64,000 nucleotides of DNA from Struthio camelus (lineage: Eukaryota > Chordata > Aves > Struthioniformes > Struthionidae), in NCBI RefSeq assembly GCF_040807025.1, contig NC_090981.1, forward strand, positions 68,271,645 through 68,335,644. Direction: 5' to 3'. A program made the position numbers and the translations under genes. Below are positions 28,601-40,600 of this stretch, piece after piece; the first letter of the stretch is position 1, and each line of letters begins with the position of its first letter. Under the pieces are notes generated by a model. That model searched no databases, was not told where the DNA came from, and worked only from the letters and a program-made list of their open reading frames with translations.

Positions 28601-31600
28601 TAAGAAAGGGGTATTTCTTCCAGTCCTACAAAACTTTCTAACCTCTCACCTACACGACGGTCTCAAGCATCCAGAACAGCAACACAGGCACTGTGCACAT
28701 ACTGTCAGCCCTGAATATGCACTTAATTCCTGCAGATTTTCACTGACCTTATAGGGGCTTCAAGTAGACTTACTAATCAGTTCGCATGTCCTGTGTGCAG
28801 GTCACTGCCAATATGCAGTTTACTGACAAAAAGTTATATGAAGTTATCTCCACTGCAAGGGACAATGGTGCTGCCTCCAGACCCAACAGTTTGACAGAAA
28901 ATCAAGTGTCAAGAAACACTACGTAAAACTCTCAGACTGCAACACCAGTTTATGATAGCCTCCCAGTACAGATAGTCATGAAAACAGCTAAATATTCATC
29001 ATATGAGTCAACAGTCACTTAAATGTCTAACGCAAATTCCTATCCAACAAATTTAGCCAAATATCAAAAGCTTCCAGACTAATGAAACCCATAAGATTAA
29101 CAGAGCTCACAGCATTTTTCAGGCCACTTCCTTTGCGCAGAAAGCTACTAAAGATTTTTGTCTTCTTCACTTCTCCAAAGTGTTTATTTTCAAATGTGCA
29201 AATACCTCAAGGCAAGAACTTCCACACAGAAGAATATGTATTGAATTCTGGGAAAAATAACTAATTAAGACAAACATTTTAAAAAGTTATTTAAATGAAT
29301 CCAGAAATACAGAACGATAATTAACAAGAGGTAAAGGGTGGGAGAAAAAAAAAATTAAAATAGATTGCAATCTGAAGCTAACCTCCTCAAGGATGGGTGT
29401 GGGAAGGGGAAAAAAAAAAAAAAAAACCTCAACCCCCCCCCAACTCTATTCCACCTCTCATTAAGCAGAGAATTGAAACTGTGCTATATGCCAAACTAAA
29501 TACAACACACTTTAGTTTTATTTTAGATAGCTGAAATTAGTGCCCTAGCTTGTTAACGGTAGGTAAAATTCTACACTGAAGGTCAGAGACCAAGCAAGTC
29601 TCTTGCGTGACAACTAAGTTTCCCATTAAAATAATCAGATACCTTGTCTCTCACTCTTCAGGTACTCATGTGAGATAAGTTCAGGATAAAGCTTTGTCAA
29701 GAATTACTGGTTGCCTGGCCAAATATTCACGTTTTCTAACAGAGTTCGGAAGGGTTAACTTTACTGAATAAGGCCTCCTGTTGTGAATTGCCTTCCCAGT
29801 TTTCCTCATGAACATAAAACACTGAATGAAAAGGAGAAAACAATGACTTTAAGCAGGCCCTGAAGTCAGTGTTTACGTTCTCTGTTCCAAAAACTTTTTT
29901 TTTAATTGAAACCTGTATACACTCAGTCATTTTAGCCAATAGCTAAATAACCAGCGAAAGGATATATAAAAGTTTGACAATCACATCTTCTACTATACAC
30001 TAATTTTTGTACCAAAGAAGAAATAAGGTTTCATTTCATTCTTCCATTTTTCCCACACCACCACCTTTTATTCTGTAAGGAACTAACAGACTCTCATCAA
30101 GAGAGTCTAGTTATTAGTTTTCCTCTTCAGCTTCCTTGGAGAGGAATGCCTCACATATACCTTGAGTTAATCCAAATTCCAGCAGTGTGCAGCTATCAGC
30201 CTAGCTTCACTAAAAACTCTTCGTGTAGAACTCTGAAAACAGAATTCACAAGCAAACTTTATTAATGCATCCAATACTTTTAATTCTATTATTTATGCTT
30301 CTAACTTGTTTTTATTACTATTACTAATCTAAAAGCAAACCAAAGAATATGATCCAATATCCTTAATTCATGTCTGCATGGATCTTTGGCAGGGTTGGCG
30401 TTAAAGGCTACTTCAATCCACAGCACAAAATCTACCACTTAAGTTAATGGTGGCAGGCTGTAATCCATCAGCAATATATCTATTTTCACCTTGAATTCAG
30501 TGTTAATAAGAACCACATTTTTGGGCTGAGATTAAAAAATAAAAGTTAAAAAATAATCCAAGACAAGAATGCACGCCTTGAAAAAATTCTTTTTACAAAA
30601 TGGCCAGTCTCACAAAAAAGAACCAAATGAAAATAGTTCTCTCTTTTTTTTTTTTTGTAAATAAAAAGTGTTTGATGATCTAACCTTTAGCTTTTGCTTT
30701 CATGTTTGCCCGCATCAGTGTGAAGGATGATATCGACTTGCTACAGCTGTTCTTGACTTTATATGAGAAGAACAAACTAAAAAAGCAGGTGTATTTTCAG
30801 AGAGGAATCTCACAGCCCTAGCTTTGCATTCCACTTCAGTCAAGAACCTATTCTGGACTGGTTCAGAATTCCACTGTTCATTCATATTGTCCCACCCCTT
30901 TTCCAAATGTCCCTGGCTCAAGTCCGCACTCAGGGACATCACTACTTCCCTCTCTCCCCAGATGTATGTCTCAGTCGCATCCTGCTACATTCATATCATC
31001 GTCAATACATCTTTTCCTTCCAAATGGACCAGCCTTCTGACCTCTCTGACAAAAAGCAGAAATTCTTGTTCTTAGACCTTAGGAGCAAAGTCTTCTATGC
31101 CCTTCTCTAATTCCCTATTATTTTCATCCTAAATAATTCCCTTATGTTCAAAGTCATCCAGTTCCTCCTGATTATTTTCTGATCCTCACTTGTTCTGATG
31201 ATGTCCTAGATATGAAACCTGCTGATGATGCATAGCACACACCACTTGTGCATCCAAGTTAATAAATACTAATATCAGATTAGTTCTAAGAATATCATTT
31301 GTGCAGCTCCATTAGTAACTTTCTATAACCAAGCAGCTCGTTTTACAAAGCCTTCTACTGTTTCCCCTTCAAGCCATTCCTCAACCACTTTACAAACCCT
31401 GCAGTATTTCCCATTTTTCTCCAGCTTCAATGATATCTAATGACACCCAATAGAAAGTGAATTTCAACAAAGTCCAACAGACTGAGCAGCATTTCTCCTG
31501 CTTAAATCAGAACATTATCTTGGTGCAACCTCTTAATATCTACTGAAATCTACTGTGAAACTACATTTCAATTGATTCCATTTCCCACTAACCTTCCTAT

Positions 31601-34600
31601 CCTATCTAAAAGTTTACATGATACAGAAATATGGACACGGAGAAAATACATGGTGTGTAAGCCTTAGAGTATAACCTCAGTAGGAAGCAAACAAAACAGC
31701 TACTGGCTTTCCCTTTGGTTTCAAGGAAACACTATTTTGTAATTTTTCTACTTTGAAAATGTAGGCTCTCAAGCCAATAAAGTAAGAGCTTATTTCTGAA
31801 TCATTCCCACATTATCTTTAATCTCTGTCCTGCTCTTGCTGCAAAGTCTCCTCACTTCTCTTACCTGCAGAGAAAGTTCCATTGAGTAAAAGTCAAATAG
31901 ATGGGTTATGTGCAGGGGCTTTATCTGAACATCTGTTAAATCATTAGTACGCACTGAACGGAAAAGGTGACATTATAGCGTCTATTTAAACTAGTATGCC
32001 TACATACAAGACTTCTGCCTATACACCTTGGATTCAACTATGTAATAGCATTTTCTTCTTTTTTTAAAAAAGGGAATTAAAACCAAGTTTAAGTTCAATT
32101 TTGGTTTTCAGTAGGAAAGAAGGATAGAAGGATGAGTTTTACACTTTGTTTGCTCTCAGAAGCATCTTCTGGATGCTTCTGGATGAAAGAGATATTTTAG
32201 AAGTCAAACTGAAAAGGATGTTGAAGAAGGCTTAGACTTCAAACTTAAACCTGCTGTAAAAGATTTTTCAAATGTATTGCTTTGCGTTCACATATTCTAA
32301 AATTTAAACTGCTAGAAAAGTTAGAAGCATGGATCACTACACTGTTTCAAGGAGAAATTACATAGATATGGAGGAAACCAGTAAAATTTGCCCTCATCCA
32401 CATGTTCTGGGCATTCCTTAATTTTACACTGACTTCTTTCATGCAACAAGAAGGCAGTGAAAGAGTTCTTTCAGGCCGCTGTGACACAGAGGAGCCTCTG
32501 GTTTGACTACATTATAGTATGACCCAATATTGAGACAATTTAAAATTGCAAGATAAATGTGGAACTACACAGAAATATCTCCAAATATATCTTATACAAT
32601 AGATTGTTGTAAGACTGTTGTTCTGACAAGCGTTAAAGTTACAAATATTTAACCTTACCTAAACATTCTTAACTTTGCATAGTGTTTTAAAGAATTAGTT
32701 AGCTTCAGTTAGAAGTTCCTATATTTTTTCCAAATAGAAATGTAATATTTAGTGCATTTAAATTGAAGACTTAGTTCTCTCAAATATGAGACACACATAA
32801 CCGCTAGAAGAGTCAAGCTTTACCCTGTCAAGTTAAATGCTGTACAAAATTTTTTCAACATAACCAGTTAAGAAAAAGCAGTACACCTCAAAAGAGGTGA
32901 TATCTGCAACAAGACAGTAGCTCAGCTTATTAAAACAATAATCTTATTGTAAGCAGACATTTCTGTTTTCAGTTGCTTTCAACAAAATTTTGGTAAACTG
33001 CTTCATTTGAGCTTTTATATGCTGGCTCTCCCCATCAAACAGACTTTGAGGGAAAATTTCAATCCAAGCAAACTAGATGCTCCAACAGCAGCCGATAATA
33101 GGGAAAATAGGTCATCTTCTCCAAGTTAAAAATGTCTTGCTTTTTGTTTTTTAAAGCAGATCTAGCTTCTCAGTTTTGCAGCAATAGCCAAAGTAAGAAG
33201 AAACTGAAGAAAGAGAATAAGCAATCTCATGGCTGTTAAAAACAAAATACATTCCTTTAATTTAGCACTTATCCCCCTCTACTACAGAACTGCAGGGCCA
33301 ATTTAAGCAAGTCAGTCACACCAGTTTTCCAGAGGTAGCCAACAGTTGTATAGTTCCTGTTTTCTGAGGGCCCAATCTGACAGGCTGTAGTCTGAGCTAC
33401 AGGAACGCTGTAAAGTCAAATAGCAATGGAGGAACAACGCTAAATGCCTTTGAAAAGGCATGTCTGATTAAAGACACTTTAATTTGGCTACCTAACAGAG
33501 GTAGAGCAAAGCAAAGTAATTCTATCAATCATTCCCCTCCATAAAGTGGGAATGAAGCCCAGGAACATAAGGAAACTGAAAATATATCTGAGCATTTCAC
33601 TATGTAATAGTTAATAAGACCGCAGAAAGACCACAATAAAATTAGTTGTTTGATCTTATGTTCAAGCAAACCTAATGCCGGACAGCTGTTCATTAAAGCC
33701 TCCTGTGTAGCTGACTTCTGAGGGTACGTGGCAGATTTATTCAACTAAGAAATAAAAGTTGGTCTATAACTGTTGGAAGAGATCCTTTCTCAAAGATGTG
33801 ATTGCAAATGCTCAAATACATATTCTAAGACATTCAAAGATTTATTAAAGAAGTCACTACATGAATGTTGCAAAAAGTTCAGCACTTGATTATCTAAACT
33901 CCCTTGCAACAACACTTTTTTTTTTTTTTTAAACATAATAGTACATAGAGTTTATATTGCCACACTAAATCATTGATAGCAATTGATGCTGGTGAACTGC
34001 TGATTTTTAAAAGGTTATTTTCTATATCTTTATTTAATCTTCTGTTTCTGAAAATATTTTGGCTTCGCTTATCAGACTTCATTTCTACGTTTCCTAAGAA
34101 AACAGTCTGGAGAGCTGCCTTAGTGAGACAGAGGACTCATTCACTGTGCCCTTGTGTAATAGAATCAAAGTGTCACCACTACGATTTGATAATAAACATT
34201 ATTATTCAGTACGGTGATGAATTCACCCTATAAAGAAAATTAAATATATTTTACATATGAAGACTCTCTTTGCCAACATGGTTCAACCAGCATTGCCCAC
34301 ACTGCACCAAACTTAATTAGGGGAGATTGTTACCATGCATTTTCAGAGAGCAATGCAAGTTAACTGAGCCATAGAAAGCCAAGGCAACAGAAACAAGTGC
34401 TTCACTGAAACTTCCAGTTGCTTGCTGAAGGTAGGGTATCACTGCAGGAGCAGCAGGCTCCTGCTGTACAGAGCTGTTTTGTTCTACATAAGCACAGCAA
34501 TGCATTGCCAGAAATTTTCTTTCTACGTGACATTGATAGAGATGCCCCAAAACTGTCAGGCAACCTGCAGCACTGAAAAGGTTAGACCACCTTTGTCTAC

Positions 34601-37600
34601 ACACAAACCTGAGTACATTGCTTCAGGTATAACTTTGATTTATCTGTCACAGACTTCCATAGTCAACTGGGTTGACTACTGCATGTAGTCTGTACAGCAG
34701 TAGATTTCTAACATGACCAATCTGAGGTTTTAGTTTCTCCTTCCAACAGGCAATAAAAAAGACATCCAAAATACTAAAACTAAAAGCTAAGGGCAATCAG
34801 AGAAAGCCTATGCAAGAAAAGTGAAGGTTAGGGTAACATATTTGTTATTATCATTGTCCTTGTTTTAGTTTTCATTTAAATTTAGAAAAACAGTGCAATT
34901 ATGAGCAGTGAAGGAGAAAAGATACAAAGTTTCAGAAGAGATTAGAAGAACAAGATGATAACCCAAAATTCTGCTAAATTAAGGTCATCCTATGAACTGG
35001 GTGCACTGCAGAAAAAACATAATGGGAGCAGCACTAATAAATTAATAAGCAGCCAATGCTAGCAATTTTTTTTCTTGTGCAGAAGCTGAAATAGATTTCC
35101 AAGATTTAGATGTCACTATTAGAACTTGTTCTATGCTCTGATTACCTTTGGAAAAAACAAACAAACAAAAAAAACAGCAATATGCTTATGTATAACACAG
35201 TCCCAATTCAGGCTCCAGGAGTATTAGTTATGAAGTTGCATCTCATTTGCTTCTCAATGCCTAGGTAAAAGTCTCCCTCAAAAAAAAAAAAAAAAAAAGG
35301 AACTAATCCTATGTCACTGGAAACTCTCTGGCACTTATCTTATTTTCAAACCACAAAACAAACTTCAAAGGGATGTGTGTTTTCCCCATGGGTATACCTA
35401 TACTGGAAAAGCTTCTGTAGTTAAACTTAACAGCCTTTTAGAATTCATTGAAAGTGGTGTCAAACTACTTGGCTTTTTAAATCTTGTCTAGCAAAAGTAT
35501 AGGAGTTCTTCATGGGAAAAAGGCAAACAAGAACAAATGCATCAAAATAGAATATTAAGTTGCTGTTGTTCTGAAAGAAGGAATTTCATGCCAGAGTTTA
35601 AGAAATGCTTTTCCACTCTAGGGGTTATATACACTAGGGGATTTTACTCATAGAAAGAAGAGGTCATTAAAGCAGAAGTTGAGATACCTGTGTTAGAAGT
35701 TCCTTAAGTTCCTTACTCAGACTTTTACAGGACTTTGGAAGAATTATGGAGTCTTTTGACAGGACAGCAGCACCCCTTACCTCATAGTGTCCTGAATAAA
35801 TAATACTTATAAAAAAAGAATCACAGTGCCAATTTACAACAGTGTGAGAACTTACAGAAATAAGTCACTACTAGTAAAGTCAGATATAGAAATTTTCTTA
35901 AGGTAGATACAATTTTGTGGAAAAGCTTTGATTACATTAAGAGTACAATAGTTATGACATATTGGAAGTAAGGTTCATACATGCACAGGAGCTTAATTTA
36001 AAAGAAAAATCAGATGTATAGGCAATATTTTGCCTTCTAGCATTACTTTGCAACATTTTATTTAAAGAAAGTAAAAGAACGCTCTCAGATCATCATACTG
36101 CAACTATGGGGATAGCATTATAAAGGACATCCTCGCAAAGATAGATAAGCTGTTCAGAAAGAACACTAATTCTTCTTGAGGATGAACAAAAATTACTTTC
36201 CAGCTCATCTTCGCTGTAAGTTGATCTTTCACTTTATAGTAGAGGCAAGATGGTTATTAACAGAATTCATACCTTCTTTAAGCTAGGAAAGATCATATAT
36301 ATATCCTTGACAGTGGCTGAGTATTTCAGACCAATTCAAGAGAACACTATTTTGTCTTAGCACCATCATGAGCTTCCTTTTGACTTCAATTCATATCACT
36401 GGAACAGAAAATATTCCTGGTTCTAGAATCAGAACATTCTTACTCGTCATGATACACACTATAGCTACACGCACAGTAGAACAGCTATATTGTACGTATA
36501 ACCTTTCAGGACGTTATCTGATGTGTGCATTAAACTTTAAAACGTGTATCTAGTCCGAGAACACTGTGCTGGTTTTGCCTTTGTCCTACACTCAGCATCC
36601 TGGTTTCTAATACAGTGTTCTCTAGATCAAGTGATATTACTAAGTTATATTACTAACTATATTTTTTCTGCCTCAAACTCAGCTGTAAAAGAAGATTTTC
36701 TTCATCACCATTAATTAAGGTTCTGCAAGCCAAGCCAGGCCCCTGCTGTCACCTGTGCAAGCTTACTATCTTCAAATCAAGACACATATGGAAATTATTT
36801 ATTCTCCTTGCCAATATAAAATCAAGGAATTGGAAGTTTACGTGAATTATTCTGAAAATGTACACACTTAAAATGCATTGTGCATTTTCATCATTGTCCT
36901 ACAATTGCTCCAAAAGTGTAATATTAACTCTTCAAAAGGTTATCCTGACTATGCAAACTTCTAGGGAATACTAGTCATATTAGGCATACCGATCAGATCC
37001 CACTTTGTGCCCAGTTACATGTTTTACCAACACAGTGTTTGTTGATATTCTTTTTTTTTTTTTAAGAGCTAGTGACATAAGTCTTTTGAATGTATTTGGC
37101 CTGCTCTACTTCTTGGATCAAAGTGGATTTTCATTTGTTTTAAATATAGCAATGCTGAAATCTGCCTCATAGCTCTAACAGAATGAAAAGAAAAAAAAAT
37201 TTCCTATGCCAGTCCTGCCTAAAGCCATAAAAACATTTTTTTTTTTTATTTTTTTCACTTTGGTTGTGCAGTAGTCCTGTGACTGAACAGAAGTTATTGC
37301 TCTAAACATAAATGACTACTTATTTTTGCAAACCTGTAATCTGTAGCGAAATCAACAAACTCTGAGCTATGAGTTGCCTGGTAAGTTTTTAGTTTCAATT
37401 TTGCGGTTGTTTGGCAGAAGATCTGCATCACTGCTAACCATGCTGGAAGGCGTCCTAAAATTTGAAACATGTATTCCTACCGCTTTCCCACATAAAAAAG
37501 ACAGACTTCTGGAGTCAGTGATGAGCAGATTAGAGTCTTGCATCTTAAACAAAAAGTGTGTTAAAGAGTTTCTTAAAAGGGCTTTTGGCAACAGCAGCAA

Positions 37601-40600
37601 AATCTGAAGGATGAAGGCACAGATCATTACACATAAGGGGCTAACCTCAAAAGCTGGTTTGATCTTGTATAGTACTTGTAAAGTATTTCCACCCCACCTG
37701 TGTTTTAATAGCTTTTATGTGATAATTATGAAGGGCAGCAAGACCGATGAGTATATCTGAAGATGGGGCAAATGACATCCTACCAGAAACTACCAGAAGT
37801 GTTTTACTCTATATGATTCACATCTTCCTAAACCATGATATGCTAAAATTCCATAAAGCCACATAGCAATCCTGATAAAGAAGTAAGTTTCAAAATGTAA
37901 GTCAGGTAAATTGCAACAGGTATTAATCTTGCAAGAGTTCCTCTTAATTACCGATTATTATTTAGACCATCACCGTAAATGAAGCTTTGTCCAATTCCTT
38001 GGTTTTTTCCTAGCCTTAAGAAATCATAAAAACATAAATGCCAGGCTTTCAGTGAGCTGAGTAAAGTGCCTTAACGAATTCAATGAGGTTACATATCGTT
38101 CTTTGCACAACAAGAACTATAACCTGGCAGTATCGGAGCTTACTGCATTTTCCCCATATTTTTATATTTTAATTAAGAACGTAAGATATGCAAAATACCG
38201 AAATCCCTACATTTTGATGGGACAGACACATGACTAATTTAAAATAGGTCATTTTGAGCAAACTCCTGAAGTTATTTAGTTTTTCCTGGATTAAATATAT
38301 TCTATTAAATTCAGCAGTGAGTCTGTCTTAAGAAAAGTCTGATATTTAAATCTGAAAACAGAAATGCAGAAATTTCAGTTTAGCAATCTGCAGTAAACCA
38401 GAGCCCGTCCAGAAAACAGGATTCAAACGGTAGACTCGAGTTTAATTTTTCAGACAGGCTTCATAAGGCAGCACTGAAGCAAGGAAAGGCAGATGCAAAG
38501 ATGTAGACAGCGATGCCAGATGCTACCCAATCATCTGCCACAATATTAGCATACGGTTGGTAGTGCAATTCAGACAAAGGCGGTAAAACAAAAACAGTGA
38601 TAAACAGAACTTATCTAAAAAAAGTTTTCAGCTGGATTCATTCAAAAACCTCAAGAAATTCAGTGTTCTTCCTCCACATTTAGAGACCTTTTTGCCAGAG
38701 GTTTCATTTGGTTTAGTAGTGACATGTGATGGGTCAAATGATGCCATATTCAACACTGACAGAAACCGACTTTTCCATTAACTGGTATCAGTGAGAGGGA
38801 GCAAGCACGATTTCTCACTCCTCCAGCTGGACAGCAGAAAGATTGAGTCCATTCACTGAGACAAAAGGAGGCTGCTAGCTCTGCTCGGAAACAGTAACGT
38901 TTGGGAGAGGTTTCAGGTGTGGTTCTTCAGATGTATATAGAGCTATAAATAGAGGTGCTGTGGTAAGAGGTTAGCCGTTGCAAAAGAAAGCTTCCTCTGG
39001 TGTGCAGCAGGCTGGACTTACAGAAGCATGGCCTAAGAGCAAGACTTCAGAGTGTATTTTATTTCTATATGGAGAAAAGAAATAATTTTTTCAGTTTCTG
39101 AAAGCAAGCAGGAGAGTGAAACAAAACTAGGTTGCTGTTGCTTCTCTTGGTTTTACTATAGTATGTACTGTTATAACTAGCCCATTATAGGGGCAAGACT
39201 TCTCTGATTTTCACATCCTTTTAACTTTGCTAAAATTTCAATTCTTCTTACTAATGGTGAGCTTCTTAATGAACTCAGCATTTTTTCCCCCTCAATAATC
39301 TAACTATATTGGTAGGCTATCTCAGGTATAAGTTAGGATAAGTCTGACTTAGTTTAAATGCAGTTATCGTTCTTCTGTTCGTTTGGTTTGGGATTTTTCC
39401 CCTCCCCTCTCTCTCTCTCTCGGTTGATTCTGCTACACTGAAGCGCTAAGCTCAGGAGAGCTGTCACAGGCAGCGTGCAGCAGTGCCAGTACTCCTCTCC
39501 CAAGGAACACCAGGCTAAGGCGCCCCTGGCAAGCTCCGCTAGCTCCGCGGCTGCCCTGAGCCTAGGCTCTGCGGTTAGCCCCGTGCTCGGCGGCGGGGTG
39601 GAGTATCGCCGCCCAGAGCGCGGCTCCTCCCGAGCGCGGGGCACGGCTCGCTGCCCAGGACGCTCGCACATGCGGCAGAGCAGCCCCGGCGGGGAGACCT
39701 GGCCTCCCGCCGGCTCTGCGGGCGCCTCTTCCCCGCGCTCCCCAGCGCCGGCGGCGGGGAGGCGCCGCCGCCCTCCGCGCCCGGCCCCGCAGGCGGCCGC
39801 ACCGACCCCGGCCGCCGCCCCCGCAGCCGGGCCGGCTCGGGGCGCTGCCTCAGGGACAGGCGCCTGTCCGCCCCCTCCCCTCCCTTCCCCGACACCGGCG
39901 GCCGTGAGCCCCCCCGCACCGCCCTCTGACAGGCGGGAGGGCACCGGCCCCCCCCAACGGCCCCTGACAGGCGGGAGGGGACGGGCCCCCCCCCAAACCG
40001 CCCCCTGACAGGCGGGAGGGGACCGGGCTCCCCCCCCCCCCCAAACCGCCCCCTGACAGGCGGGAGGGGACCGGCCCCCCCCCCCCAAACCGGCCCCTGA
40101 CAGGCGGGAGGGGACCGGGCCCCCCCCCCAAACCGGCCCCTGACAGGCGGGAGGGGACCGGGCCCCCCCCCCAAACCGGCCCCTGACAGGCGGGAGGGGA
40201 CCGGGCCCCCCCCCAAACCGCCCCCTGACAGGCGGGAGGGGACCGGGCCCCCCCCCCAAACCGCCCCCTGACAGGCGGGAGGGGACCGGCCCCCCCCCCC
40301 CAAACCGGCCCCTGACAGGCGGGAGGGGACCGGCCCCCCCCCCCAAACCGCCCCCTGACAGGCGGGAGGGGAGCGGCCCCCCCCCCCAAACCGCCCCCTG
40401 ACAGGCGGGAGGGGAGCGGCCCCCCCCCCCCAAACCGCCCCCTGACAGGCGGGAGGGGAGCGGCCCCCCCCCCCCAAACCGCCCCCTGACAGGCGGGAGG
40501 GGAGCGGCCCCCCCCCCCCAAACCGCCCCCTGACAGGCGGGAGGGGAGCGGCCCCCCCCCCCCAAACCGCCCCCTGACAGGCGGGAGGGGAGCGGCCCCC

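Noticed and set aside
30715-31110. Overlapping open frames of 67-83 codons on both strands near 31 kb.
   Set aside because: Short, no recognisable domain, in an intron; consistent with chance.
39475-40008. Plus-strand open frame of 177 codons.
   Set aside because: Antisense to CpG-island DNA, low-complexity Ala/Pro/Arg composition, no homology that I recognise, and ends inside the repeat array.
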